From positions 1-34,790 of the IMG/VR virus record IMGVR_UViG_3300048592_001035: a DNA stretch of 34,790 nt; one strand, 5' to 3'. Of this stretch, positions 20,585 through 28,556 are shown in pieces (position 1 is the first letter of the stretch; every line of letters starts with the position of its first letter). The DNA comes from a virus. Under the pieces are notes generated by a model, which was given only the letters and a program-made list of their open reading frames with translations, was not told the origin of the DNA and searched no databases. Both the position numbers and the translations under genes were made by a program.

Positions 20585-21149
20585 CGGGCGCGTCGCTCCG
20601 TACCAGCCGCCGAACTTTGGCCGTCTGGCCGTCATCGCCGCCGGCGATGCTCTGGGCGTTCTGCGCCAGTTTCAGGTAGTGCGCCACCGTCTGACTGCGT
20701 TTGATGTCGTGGTTGTCGGTCTTGATGTCCACGGCCGTCGTGGCGGCCTCCGCCGCCAGCGTCCGCCAGACATCGACCGCGATCAGCGGCAGCGGGAAAT
20801 AGGGGTAGGTCATGTACACCGCGCCGGTCCGGCTCTGCACCGTGTCCGGCAGCGTCAGCTCGGCGCGCTCGAAATCGAACGCCTCATCCGCCACCGCCAG
20901 CGGCGAGTCGAACGCGTGCGCGGCGTACACCACAAACAGCGCGGGCGTGCGCTCCACCACGCGCTCGGCCCACGCCCAATCGACCGAGTCGTCGTCCCAC
21001 CGCACCGCCGTCAGCAGTTCGGTGGTGCTCACCTGCGCCCGGGCGTCGCACAGCGCCTGGAGCGTGTCATCGTCCAGACTGCCGGCGGCTGCGCCGGTCG
21101 TCCGGCGCAGCGCGGCGATCACCTCGACCATTCCCGGGCGCAGGCTCAT
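20568..21149 (-). CDS. Putative head-tail connector protein
   Basis: The product is 193 aa, mainly helical: RPGMVEVIAALRRTTGAA, then a DDDTLQALCDARAQ helix and a C-terminal segment TDNHDIKRSQTVAHYLKLAQNAQSI. Its position immediately after the major capsid gene fits an adaptor of the gp6/gp15 type that docks on the portal. The sequence alone gives no strong family match that I can name. Confidence 0.55.
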   Translation of the reverse strand: MSLRPGMVEVIAALRRTTGAAAGSLDDDTLQALCDARAQVSTTELLTAVRWDDDSVDWAWAERVVERTPALFVVYAAHAFDSPLAVADEAFDFERAELTLPDTVQSRTGAVYMTYPYFPLPLIAVDVWRTLAAEAATTAVDIKTDNHDIKRSQTVAHYLKLAQNAQSIAGGDDGQTAKVRRLVRSDAPDDFPG

Positions 21150-21159
21150 GGTTGCGCTC

Positions 21160-22005
21160 CTACGACGGGGTCGCCATCACGCCGAGAAGCTTCACGCCAT
21201 GCTCGGGCTTCTGCACGCCCCAGCCCGCGCGCACCACGGTGTTGACCATGTAGCCGCGGATGCTGGCGTCGCGCTGGATTTCGACCGTCATCGGCGTGCG
21301 CTCGTCGTAGACGATGCTCGGGGTCGTGAAGATCGCGCCTGCGATTTTGCCCGCGTCCGCCTTGTTGATGGCGTTGTTGAGGTACCAGTTGGCCCCCAGC
21401 CAGTTGCCGACGAAATACTGGCGCATCGCGTCGTTGGCCATCTCCGGCGAGGTCTTGGCCGCCGCGCCCGACGCCGTCAGTTCGGCGAGGATGTTGTGCC
21501 ACTCGAACGGGTGGATGCAGACGTTGATCGTGCCGATGGGGTCGGATTCCATCAGCAGGCTGATGCCGGCCAGCACCTTCGACACCGTCAGCGCCGTCGC
21601 AATCGTGCCCACCGACTTGGTGAACTTCGCAAACTGCGTCGCGCCGTCCTGCTCGATCTTGAACGCGACCGACAGGCCCGCTTCCTGCGCGGCGCTGCGC
21701 ATCGCATCGTCCGGGTCGGTCATGATGCGCTCGTCGGTCAGCGCCACCTGGTGGTGGTAAATCTTCGGGGCGATGGTGTCGGTCGCGCTCTTGGACAGCG
21801 TCACGCCCGTGGGCGCCACACCTTCCACCGGCGTCTCCGTGGTGGTGGCCGCCACCTTCGTCAGCTTGCGGTCGGCCATGCTGTCCGAACGGCGCACCTC
21901 CACCAGCCGCGGCAGCAGCTCCGCCTGCCGCGAGATGAAGTACGCGCCTTCGTAAATCTGGCTGAACAGACTGTTCAGATCGGCGATCTTGCTGTAGGTA
22001 GGCAT
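21160..22005 (-). CDS. Major capsid protein (HK97-fold type)
   Basis: The product is 281 aa. After a short N-terminal helix (LNSLFSQIYEGAYFISRQAELLPRLVEV) come beta and alpha stretches, including GTINVCIHPFEWHNILAEL, and a C-terminal strand region (TPMTVEIQRDASIRGYMVNTVVRAGWGV), typical of capsid P- and A-domains. It is smaller than HK97 gp5 and has no N-terminal delta domain, which agrees with a separate scaffold gene just upstream. AAAGGA lies before ATG 22005. Confidence 0.82.
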   Translation of the reverse strand: MPTYSKIADLNSLFSQIYEGAYFISRQAELLPRLVEVRRSDSMADRKLTKVAATTTETPVEGVAPTGVTLSKSATDTIAPKIYHHQVALTDERIMTDPDDAMRSAAQEAGLSVAFKIEQDGATQFAKFTKSVGTIATALTVSKVLAGISLLMESDPIGTINVCIHPFEWHNILAELTASGAAAKTSPEMANDAMRQYFVGNWLGANWYLNNAINKADAGKIAGAIFTTPSIVYDERTPMTVEIQRDASIRGYMVNTVVRAGWGVQKPEHGVKLLGVMATPS

Positions 22006-22124
22006 TGCAGGTGTCCTTTCCTGACGAACTTCCGTGCTTGCCGTCCGTCAGGACGCGCTTCCTGCTGTGCCACCGGGGCACGCGTGATAAGGGGGGGGTG
22101 GCTCGCCTGGAGCCGTGAACCGGT

Positions 22125-22691
22125 CTAGCGCGACGAGAAGATGAGCCGCCCGTCGTCCCGCTCTTCCTGCTGCGTCACCGGCACGCTGTCCCGCCCGCCG
22201 CCGCCGAGGAACTGGCGGCGCAGATCGGCCTCGCTCTTGCCCGTGGCCGGCAGGCCGTTGGGCACGCTCGTCACCGGGCGCTGGGGCTGCGCGGGCGCAG
22301 CCGGCGTTGCCGGCGCGACCAGCCCCTTCAAGGCTTCGGCATCCGCTCGAAGCTCGTCTTCGGTGCTGCCCTCCAGCCGTTTGGCAAGCACCGGCGGCAG
22401 CTGGTACTCCGACGCAATCTGCTGCCTCAGCAGCGCCGCGTCTTTGGCCGCGAGATCGGCCTCCAGCCGTTCCAGCTTGGCGCGCAGGTCGTCCACCCCG
22501 TCGCCCTCGGCCGTCTTGGCCGCCGGGGCCGCCGTGGTCTTTTCGCGCAGCTCGTTCAGCTGCGCCTCGGCCTCGCGCGCCCGCAGCCGCCACTTCTTGC
22601 TCTCGAAGCGCAGCGAGCGCACGTACTCGGCGTCGAACGGTTCGTTCGTCGCCTGCGGTTTGGCCTCGGGGGTCGTCGGTTGTTCGCTCAT
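22125..22691 (-). CDS. Scaffolding protein
   Basis: The product is 188 aa, charged, with a predicted coiled coil (about 28-90, KKWRLRAREAEAQLNELREK; DLRAKLERLEADLAAKDAALL) and a Pro/Ala-rich C-terminal part. This composition and its place directly before the major capsid gene are characteristic of phage scaffold (GP20/DUF4355-like) proteins. ATG 22691 is chosen because AGGAG lies nine bases upstream; the alternative ATG at 22700 overlaps that site. The promoter/operator at 22715-22761 immediately precedes it. A 119-bp gap to the capsid gene contains an inverted repeat at 22020-22052. Confidence 0.82.
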   Translation of the reverse strand: MSEQPTTPEAKPQATNEPFDAEYVRSLRFESKKWRLRAREAEAQLNELREKTTAAPAAKTAEGDGVDDLRAKLERLEADLAAKDAALLRQQIASEYQLPPVLAKRLEGSTEDELRADAEALKGLVAPATPAAPAQPQRPVTSVPNGLPATGKSEADLRRQFLGGGGRDSVPVTQQEERDDGRLIFSSR

Positions 22692-22714
22692 GCGTTCCAT
22701 CTCCTGCTACCTGT

Positions 22715-22761
22715 AGTGTACATCGAAATGGTCAACTGACAAAATTATCTGTCACCCAACA
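22715..22761 (-). promoter_or_regulatory. Internal late promoter with composite operator
   Basis: On the minus strand TTGTCA (22742-22737), a 16-bp spacer and TACACT (22720-22715) form a plausible promoter for scaffold and capsid. The operator pair GGTCAACTGACA (22730-22741) and TGTCACCCAACA (22750-22761), 20 bp apart with linker aaattatc, covers the -35 region. It overlaps the 3' end of the MuF-like gene. Confidence 0.55.
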
Positions 22762-23791
22762 CGCGCAAGGTCGTGCGAAAGCGGTCGCTCGGCCCGTTCT
22801 CGCGCAGCGCATAGAGCGGCTGGCGGCGGCTCATCAGCCCCAGCGTGAAATTCTGATAGTCTTCCGGGATGGCCTCCCAGCTTGTCCCGCCCTGCGCCAG
22901 CAGGTCGCGTGTCCCCTTGCCCACCAGCAGGGCCTGATCGGCGCGGCTTTGTCGCTCATACCAGTCCCGCCCCCGTTCGTAGCTGCCCGTCCAGTCATCG
23001 TCCCGCGTCACAGGAATGGATACGCACCGGCCCGCGTGATGGTCGTTGAGCACCGCGCCGACGGGGAAGATTTCCCCGTCGCGCGCCAGGCACGCTGCGC
23101 AGGTGCGCGCGTCTTTGGAACTCGACCACATCCACCCGCGCAGCAGGCGCGCGTTCTCCACCTGCGCCGCCGCCGCCGCTTCATTCGAGGCGTAGGCGCT
23201 GGCCGTGCGCACGAACGTCGTCATGCGCGCATACGGCAGCCCGAACGCCCGGCGCAGATAGCGCGCGATGAACGCCGGCGACTGCCCCTGCGCGATCAGC
23301 GTCAGCACGTCCTCGCCCACCGCCAGCGCCGCCTGCGCGCCGACATTGTCCAGCGCCCCACCGCTCGCGCGCGCCCGCGTCATGATGCGCTCCACAATCG
23401 CCACCGCCCGCACATCGGGCTGGGCGAACGCCGCCGCGAGCGGCGCGTCCTGCGCCGCGATCATGTCACGCTGCCCCTCGACCGCCGCCCCCGTCTGGAA
23501 CTGCATCACCTGCTGCGCCAGCCGCCCGCTCTCGGCCGCAAACTGGTCCAGCTCACGGCCCATCACCTCCACCAGGTCGCGGTACGAGCGCAGCCGCTGC
23601 ACGCTCGCCGGCGTCAGGTCGCCCGCGCCGTCCAGCTCGCGCAGGTCGCGGTTGACGCGCGCCACGATGTCGCGCATGCGCCCCAGCGTGCCCTGGTAGG
23701 CCCGCGCCAGCCGCTCGGCAGTCGTGCGGTCCGCCGCCAGTGCCCGCGCCAGATAGCGCTCGCGCGCCCGGAGAATATCCTCGACCGGCAT
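22745..23791 (-). CDS. MuF-like minor head protein
   Basis: The product is 348 aa. The N-terminal 200 residues are helical (ILRARERYLARALAADRTTAERLARAY). Residues about 225-260 carry the MuF-type metal motif: SKDARTCAACLARDGEIF followed by HHAGRCVSIP, with Cys and His ligands. Members enter the capsid with the portal and aid head morphogenesis. It follows the portal gene directly, the usual order. Its C-terminus overlaps the operator region of the scaffold promoter. Confidence 0.82.
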   Translation of the reverse strand: MPVEDILRARERYLARALAADRTTAERLARAYQGTLGRMRDIVARVNRDLRELDGAGDLTPASVQRLRSYRDLVEVMGRELDQFAAESGRLAQQVMQFQTGAAVEGQRDMIAAQDAPLAAAFAQPDVRAVAIVERIMTRARASGGALDNVGAQAALAVGEDVLTLIAQGQSPAFIARYLRRAFGLPYARMTTFVRTASAYASNEAAAAAQVENARLLRGWMWSSSKDARTCAACLARDGEIFPVGAVLNDHHAGRCVSIPVTRDDDWTGSYERGRDWYERQSRADQALLVGKGTRDLLAQGGTSWEAIPEDYQNFTLGLMSRRQPLYALRENGPSDRFRTTLRVLGDR

Positions 23792-23794
23792 CGG

Positions 23795-25165
23795 CTAGGG
23801 GGCCAGCTGCCCGACCTGCGCCATCGCGGTCAGCTGCGCCCGCTCCATCATCGACGCGGCGTTCTGCTCCTCCGCCATGCGCTCGGCTTCAAACACCCAG
23901 TCGCGCCCCAGCTCCGCCGCTGCCGTCTGCCGCGAAATCACGCCCATCGCCAGCTCGCGCTCCAGCGTCGCCACCTGCCCGGCGCGGTCCGCCACCAGCG
24001 CCTCGGGCCAGCGCGGCACCGGCAGCGTGCCCGGCCCGCCTTCGAGCACGCTTAGCGCCGCAAGCACCTGCGCCAGCCCCGCCCCGTGCGCCTCGCGCCG
24101 CTCCTCGATGCGATTCAGCATGTCCGAGTACAGCATGCGCGCCGAGTAGTTGGTGAGCTGCCCCAGCCGGTCCTTGATGGTCGAGATGTCCACCACGTGC
24201 CGCTCGGCGAAGAACGCCGAGCGCAGCATGTCGAGGAAACGCATCGAGGCGTTCAGGTCGCTCGCCATTTCCAGGTTGAACACCTTCGTGTCCGGCGACG
24301 AGAATTCGAGCGCGGCGTCCGGGGCCACATCGACATCATCCGGCAGCCGCCCGCCGGCGACGATCGTCTTGGGCGCGGCGTGGTATTTCACAATCTTGGC
24401 CGTGCTGGAGGCGACGAAGTTGACCGCGTCGTTCTGCTTGAGCGCGCTGTCGGGGATGTCCGGCTCGCCGTAGTACACGAACGAGCGCGGCCGGCTCTGC
24501 CAGTCGATGATCGGCGCGAACGGATAATTCCACAGCTCCTGCCCCACCAGCGCCCAGCCGGCCGCGCCCTGCTCCCACTCCATGATCTGCCAGCCCGAGC
24601 CGCCCTGGTACGCCTCGGCGCGCACCATGTCCTGACGCCGGCGCTTGCCCATCGTCGTCCACTCCAGCCGGTACACCGCCGCCGCCCGCTCGTTCTCGGT
24701 CGCGTCCTCGCTCCAGAACACGCTCACCATGCGCGGATCGAGCAGTACCGGCCGCGCCTCGGCGCCAGCCACCAGCCGCACGAACACATGTCCCGAAATC
24801 AGCCCCGACTGGATGATGCGGCCCGTCAGCCGCCGCATGTCGATGCGCTCCAGCCGCGCATCGAGCGCCCGCTGCGCCGCCGACGCCTCCTGCACGTAGC
24901 TGCCATCCGCCAGCGGCTCGGCGTTGGGCGTCTCGACTTCCCACTCCGGCACGCCAATGCCCGACGTCAGCTTGTCGATCACCTCCTCGCACAGATTGAG
25001 GATGACATGCGAGTCCTGGTCGCGCTGTGGCAGTGGCCGTTTGTGGTTGCCATAGTAGTAGGCGCGCCGCGCCTCGATCTGGCGCGCGCGGTCGCTGCGC
25101 TCGCGCGTGGCGAGGTCGTCGAGGTCCTTCTGGAACGGTTCGTAGGGTCGGCTCAGCAGGGGCAT
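23795..25165 (-). CDS. Portal protein
   Basis: The product is 456 aa and forms the dodecameric DNA gate. Characteristic features: an N-terminal RQIEARRAYYYGNHKRPLP segment, CEEVIDKLTSGIGVP, wing strands (GHVFVRLVAGAEARPVLLDPRMVSVFW), NYPFAPIIDW, and a clip/stem region (NDAVNFVASSTAKIVKYHAAPKTIV), as in SPP1/HK97-type portals. ATG 25165 lies one base after the TerL stop; the longer frame start at 25195 is inside terL. An acidic and Met-rich C-terminus ends QLAP. Confidence 0.88.
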   Translation of the reverse strand: MPLLSRPYEPFQKDLDDLATRERSDRARQIEARRAYYYGNHKRPLPQRDQDSHVILNLCEEVIDKLTSGIGVPEWEVETPNAEPLADGSYVQEASAAQRALDARLERIDMRRLTGRIIQSGLISGHVFVRLVAGAEARPVLLDPRMVSVFWSEDATENERAAAVYRLEWTTMGKRRRQDMVRAEAYQGGSGWQIMEWEQGAAGWALVGQELWNYPFAPIIDWQSRPRSFVYYGEPDIPDSALKQNDAVNFVASSTAKIVKYHAAPKTIVAGGRLPDDVDVAPDAALEFSSPDTKVFNLEMASDLNASMRFLDMLRSAFFAERHVVDISTIKDRLGQLTNYSARMLYSDMLNRIEERREAHGAGLAQVLAALSVLEGGPGTLPVPRWPEALVADRAGQVATLERELAMGVISRQTAAAELGRDWVFEAERMAEEQNAASMMERAQLTAMAQVGQLAP

Positions 25166-25166
25166 G

Positions 25167-26399
25167 TCAGTATAATCCTCGTCTAACGCGAGCAATCGGG
25201 AAGTCCAGCCCGTGCAGCGCCAGCGCCAGCGCGATCACGGTGTCGTCGTGCAGCCCCGCCGGCGCGCCGTAGGCATAGCGCCCCGAGGGCAGGCGTGTCA
25301 GTTCGTAGGCCGACAGCTCAGCCTTCTGCACAGGGTCGTCCAGCAGCGCCAGCGTGCCCTGCTCCAACGCCAGCGCCAACCCCTCGATGAGCGCCGGCTT
25401 CGAGGCGGCCGTGGTCTCGAACGGCTGCACCGGCAACCCTTCGCGCTGCAGCGCCTCGATGTTGGGCGCGCCGATGGAGTTGGATTCGGCGATGATGACC
25501 TGCGGCCGCCAGGCATCGGCCAGCGCCTTGAGCCGGCCGCGCTGGAGCGTCCACCCGATTTCGTTGAAGCGGTCCAGCAGCACCTGCCGGCGCGTCTTCA
25601 TGTCGAGCAGCACAATGGCGGTGTAGTCGTTGGAACGGCCCCAGTCGATGCCCATCGCGAACGCGCCGGTGTAGGGCGCGGCTGGCTTGAGCACACAGGC
25701 CGTCTCCAGATTACGGAATACGGCCCCGGCATCGGAGAGAATGTCCGCCTCATATTCCTGTCGCCAGATGCGCTCGGTCACGTTGCAGCGAATGTCCGCC
25801 AGCCTCGCCGCATTCATGTTGGGATTGTCGGACGTGCGCCAGTGCAGCGGCCGCCAGCGCGGCCGCGACTGCGCCTTCGCCCACAAGTGCGCCGCCCAGT
25901 TCTGGCCTTTGGGCACGCCGATGAACAGCGCCCAGCCCTCGGTGTCCAAAAGCGCTGCTTCGAGGTATTCCGTCCATACAATCTCGCTCATAAGCGAGAA
26001 CTCGTCCACCACCGCCCCGCGTACCGCCTCGCCCGCCAGGCTGTCCGGGCGCTCCGCCGAGCGCAACCAGATCGCCGAGCCGTTGGGCAGCGCGATTTCC
26101 TTGTCGCTCTCGCGAATGGCGCGGCTCACATCCATCCCCAGGGCGCGATAGATTTTGCGCACGTAGTATTTCAGCAGTCGCCAGGCGCGCTTGAGCGAGG
26201 CCGAGCGCCACGACAGGCCGAGCCACCAGTACAGGCCCACCGTCTCGGTTGCCGCGCGCAGGATGGCCATCACGCCCGTCTGCGTCTTGCCCGTGCGCCG
26301 GCCGCCGAAAATCACGACCGACTCGCCCTGCGCCAGCAGGTCGAGCGCCTCGCGCTGATACGGGTACGGGCGCGGCAGCGTGATTTCAATCGCGCTCAT
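25167..26399 (-). CDS. terL: Terminase large subunit
   Basis: The product is 410 aa. ATPase domain: Walker A GGRRTGKT at 32-39 and Walker B AVVDEF near 127. Nuclease domain: GIDWGRSNDYTAIVLLD with the first catalytic Asp near 250, IIAESNS with a second acidic residue and GLHDDTVIALALA with the last Asp near 384. It drives DNA packaging into the prohead and cuts concatemers. ATG 26399 is preferred (GGGGG six bases upstream); in-frame starts at 26411 and 26423 are alternatives. Overlaps terS by 14 bases. Confidence 0.95.
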   Translation of the reverse strand: MSAIEITLPRPYPYQREALDLLAQGESVVIFGGRRTGKTQTGVMAILRAATETVGLYWWLGLSWRSASLKRAWRLLKYYVRKIYRALGMDVSRAIRESDKEIALPNGSAIWLRSAERPDSLAGEAVRGAVVDEFSLMSEIVWTEYLEAALLDTEGWALFIGVPKGQNWAAHLWAKAQSRPRWRPLHWRTSDNPNMNAARLADIRCNVTERIWRQEYEADILSDAGAVFRNLETACVLKPAAPYTGAFAMGIDWGRSNDYTAIVLLDMKTRRQVLLDRFNEIGWTLQRGRLKALADAWRPQVIIAESNSIGAPNIEALQREGLPVQPFETTAASKPALIEGLALALEQGTLALLDDPVQKAELSAYELTRLPSGRYAYGAPAGLHDDTVIALALALHGLDFPIARVRRGLY

Positions 26400-26823
26400 G
26401 CCCGCCCCCATCCGGCGCGTCATCCGCCCACACGAAGCGAATTTCGGCCTTCAGCGCCCCGCCGCCCGCCCCCGTGATTTCGGTCTTGGCCGGCGCGTAC
26501 AGGCCGAGCAGCGTATTGCGTTCCTTCTGCGCCGCCAGCGCGCTGCGCAAGTCGCCTATCGTGACCGCTCGCGCATAAAGGTCGTCCACCCGCGCCAGCG
26601 CGAGCCCCAGCTCGCGCTGCTCGACGGTCTTCGCCTGCGCTTCGAGCAGGCGGTTGGCAGCCGCCATGTAGTTCTCGACCGTCCGCTCCGCCACGCCCCA
26701 ATCGGTCGATTCCGCAACGAAGCGCAGAATCTCCTGCCTGCCCTGCCCGCGCAGCATCATCTTGTAGACGGTCTGCACCCGTCGCCGGTATTCGTGCTTG
26801 TCGGGTTTGCCCCCGCCCGCCAT
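26386..26823 (-). CDS. terS: Terminase small subunit
   Basis: The product is 145 aa. Residues about 10-60 (EYRRRVQTVYKMMLRGQGRQEILRFVAESTDWGVAERTVENYM) form a DNA-binding HTH typical of small terminases. The rest is an oligomerising helical region (EQRELGLALARVDDLYARAV). It recognises the packaging site and recruits TerL. First gene of the leftward late operon, preceded by the promoter/operator at 26852-26885. Confidence 0.85.
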   Translation of the reverse strand: MAGGGKPDKHEYRRRVQTVYKMMLRGQGRQEILRFVAESTDWGVAERTVENYMAAANRLLEAQAKTVEQRELGLALARVDDLYARAVTIGDLRSALAAQKERNTLLGLYAPAKTEITGAGGGALKAEIRFVWADDAPDGGGHERD

Positions 26824-26851
26824 GCCTCAGCCCTCACGTGACACCCTGCCC

Positions 26852-26885
26852 TGATTATACCTTTTGTCAGTTGACAAACATAATC
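26852..26885. promoter_or_regulatory. Late promoter and strongest operator copy
   Basis: TGTCAGTTGACA at 26865-26876 is an exact TGTC-N4-GACA operator, extended to TTGTCAGTTGACAA and flanked by GATTA (26852) and TAATC (26881-26885), a larger imperfect palindrome. On the minus strand a perfect TATAAT (26859-26854) lies beside it, 31 bp before the terS start, placing the operator in the promoter spacer. The linker aacataat follows, but the second 12-mer is degenerate. Confidence 0.65.
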
Positions 26886-26904
26886 ACCACGCAGCCCTGA
26901 ATTT

Positions 26905-26913
26905 TGCTATACT
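26905..26913 (+). promoter_or_regulatory. Extended -10 promoter for the DUF5131 gene
   Basis: TGCTATACT contains an extended TGn and a near-consensus -10 (TATACT at 26908-26913), 27 bases before ATG 26941. No -35 hexamer is evident at 17 bp. GCGGAGGAGAGGCC supplies the ribosome site. The operator at 26865-26876 lies about 32 bp upstream. Confidence 0.45.
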
Positions 26914-26940
26914 CATGGGTATAAGCGCGGAGGAGAGGCC

Positions 26941-27849
26941 ATGAATGAGACGGCGATCAGCTGGACGGACAAGTCCTGGAATTTCGTGGCGGGGTGCTCA
27001 AAGGTGAGCGACGGCTGCAGGCACTGCTACGCCGCGACGCTCAGCGCGCGCTACGGCTGGACGCACAAGCCGTGGACCGTTCAGAACGAGGCCGAGAATG
27101 TTGTCCTCAAGCCGCACAAGCTCGCGGAGATTTACCGCGAGCGCAAGCCGGCGCGCATCTTCGTCAACAGCATGTCGGACATGTTCCACCGCGTCATCCC
27201 CGACTGGTTTCTGGCTGCGGCGTTCAACATCATGCTCGACAACCCGCAGCACACCTTCCAAATCCTCACCAAGCGGCCCGAGGCCGCGCAGGACTGGCAC
27301 GAGCGCTACCAGGCCGCCGTGCTGTCCCCCGCCTACCAGCGCTTCATCAACGCGCAGCCGGACAACCGCATGATTGCGGCGCTGGCGCGCCGCCATGCCA
27401 GCCCGTGGGCGCGCCACATCTGGCTCGGCGCAAGCGTCGAGGATACGCGCGTCATCGGCCGCGTCGCCGCCCTGCGCGCGGTGCCGGCGAAGGTGCGCTT
27501 CATCAGCGCCGAGCCGCTGCTCGGTCCGTGGCCGGCATACACCGACCTGGACGGCATCCACTGGGTCATCGTCGGTGGCGAGAGCGGGACACATCTGAAC
27601 TCCCCCGACAACCCGCGCTGGATGCGTCAGGAGTGGGCGCGGGGCGTGCGCGATCTGACCGTCGGCCAGGGCATCCCGTTTTTCTACAAGCAGGACTCCG
27701 GCCCGCGCGCCGGCGCGCGTCCGTACCTGATCGAGGAAGACGGCAGCCGCTGGGTCTGGCAGCAGTGGCCCGACAACCCCGCCCCGCCCTATCCGTGGGG
27801 ACAGGTGCCGCCCAGGGAGGAGCCGCCGGCGCAAATCGCGCTGTTTTGA
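26941..27849 (+). CDS. DUF5131 (phage Gp37/Gp68-like) protein
   Basis: The product is 302 aa. ISWTDKSWNFVAGCSKVSDGCRHCYA matches this family exactly, with C19, C26 and C29 forming a CX6CX2C cluster reminiscent of radical-SAM iron-sulfur sites. Further family motifs are IFVNSMSDMFH, FQILTKRPE, IWLGASVED, VRFISAEPLLGP and WVIVGGESG. The biochemical function is not established; nucleic-acid or base modification has been considered because of the radical-SAM resemblance. Here it is the first gene of a short rightward unit facing the terminase operon. Confidence 0.9.
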   Translation: MNETAISWTDKSWNFVAGCSKVSDGCRHCYAATLSARYGWTHKPWTVQNEAENVVLKPHKLAEIYRERKPARIFVNSMSDMFHRVIPDWFLAAAFNIMLDNPQHTFQILTKRPEAAQDWHERYQAAVLSPAYQRFINAQPDNRMIAALARRHASPWARHIWLGASVEDTRVIGRVAALRAVPAKVRFISAEPLLGPWPAYTDLDGIHWVIVGGESGTHLNSPDNPRWMRQEWARGVRDLTVGQGIPFFYKQDSGPRAGARPYLIEEDGSRWVWQQWPDNPAPPYPWGQVPPREEPPAQIALF

Positions 27850-27874
27850 CACGAATACGCCCCGTCCGTACAAT
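27846..27874 (+). promoter_or_regulatory. Strong sigma70-type promoter, leaderless
   Basis: A consensus TTGACA (27846-27851), a 17-bp spacer and TACAAT (27869-27874). The -10 box ends six bases before ATG 27881, so transcription should begin at the start codon. The -35 box overlaps the stop codon of the DUF5131 gene. Confidence 0.7.
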
Positions 27875-27880
27875 GACGGC

Positions 27881-27982
27881 ATGATGACGGATGAAACGCT
27901 CGCGTTGTGGGTGGTGTGGCTGGCGGTGACCGCCTTCGGGCTGATCGCCCTCTGGCGCGAGGAAAGGAATTTGAGGAGATGA
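27881..27982 (+). CDS. 33-aa single-pass membrane peptide
   Basis: The frame starts ATGATG at 27881, at the predicted transcription start, and its stop overlaps ATG 27979 of the HTH gene (ATGA). The peptide is a short acidic start, one transmembrane helix with five Trp (LWVVWLAVTAFGLIALW) and a basic end (REERNLRR). The strong promoter, coupling and clean hydrophobic design support it. Possible membrane toxin, exclusion peptide or simply a translational leader; function unknown. Confidence 0.6.
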   Translation: MMTDETLALWVVWLAVTAFGLIALWREERNLRR

Positions 27983-28245
27983 AGCTGTACAGCACCCGTG
28001 AAGCCGCCGATGCGCTCGGCCTGACCATTGGCACGGTCAAACATCATGTCTACAAGTCCGGCCGGCTGCACCCGCAGCTGGTCGCCAATCAGTGGGTGTT
28101 CACCGAAGACGACCTGCGCGCCTTCAAAGCCTGGCAGCAGGAGCGCGCGGCCGTGGCCGCGCTGTCGCCCGAAGAAAAGAAGGCGCGCCACCGCGCCCAG
28201 CAGGCGGCCCACATGCGCCGGCGCGCCCGCGCGTCCAAATCGTAG
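27979..28245 (+). CDS. HTH_17/excisionase-like DNA-binding protein
   Basis: The product is 88 aa. MKLYSTREAADALGLTIGTVKHHVYKSGRL is a MerR/excisionase-type HTH, followed by a wing (LVANQWVFTEDDLRAFKAW) and a basic tail rich in Arg and Ala. AGGAG lies before ATG 27979 and the start is coupled to the membrane peptide. As an Xis-type or Cro-type regulator it could affect integration or the neighbouring switch region. A second small HTH_17 protein lies at 16114. Confidence 0.82.
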   Translation: MKLYSTREAADALGLTIGTVKHHVYKSGRLHPQLVANQWVFTEDDLRAFKAWQQERAAVAALSPEEKKARHRAQQAAHMRRRARASKS

Positions 28246-28262
28246 TCCGGGCGTTTCACATA

Positions 28263-28274
28263 GAACAATCGTTC
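28263..28274 (+). promoter_or_regulatory. Possible LexA (SOS) box
   Basis: GAACAATCGTTC is a perfect GAAC-N4-GTTC inverted repeat, the core of the Gram-positive-type LexA operator. It lies 46 bases before ATG 28320. About one such 8-base match is expected every 65 kb by chance, so one occurrence alone is weak evidence. Confidence 0.3.
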
Positions 28275-28319
28275 GGTGTTTTACTCTCAGTGTGCCGTGC
28301 TCACACCCTGGAGCAGCTC

Positions 28320-28556
28320 ATGGACCTCACCGAGCGCGCAGCGCGCCTGGCGGCGCTCTCCCCCGCAGAACTGGACCTGATCGACCACCTAATCGCGGCG
28401 GCGACTGTCGGCGTCCATGATGATGCCGTCGATGACCTGGCGCACATGTTTGGGCAGCGCCTCGATGAGTTGCGCGCGCAGCAGGATGCCGGGCGAAGCC
28501 GACGTCAGCTTGCCGAGATCGTCGCGATATTCCGGGTACGCCAGCGCGATGAGTAA
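28320..28556 (+). CDS. Possible 78-aa ORF antisense to the repressor
   Basis: Its first 23 codons lie outside the repressor gene and encode a protein-like start (MDLTERAARLAALSPAELDLIDHLIAAA). The remainder is antisense to the repressor 3' end. GGAG lies eight bases upstream of the ATG and a possible SOS box precedes it. The antisense overlap could make the tail of the frame merely open by chance, so coding is uncertain. Confidence 0.3.
   Translation: MDLTERAARLAALSPAELDLIDHLIAAATVGVHDDAVDDLAHMFGQRLDELRAQQDAGRSRRQLAEIVAIFRVRQRDE

Noticed and set aside
25167-25177. TATAAT on the plus strand at the terL-portal junction
   Set aside because: No rightward gene follows, no -35 is present and the region is coding on both sides on the minus strand.
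23268-25186. Plus-strand frames across portal and MuF-like genes
   Set aside because: Arg/Pro/His-rich products with no ribosome sites, opposite clearly recognisable structural genes.
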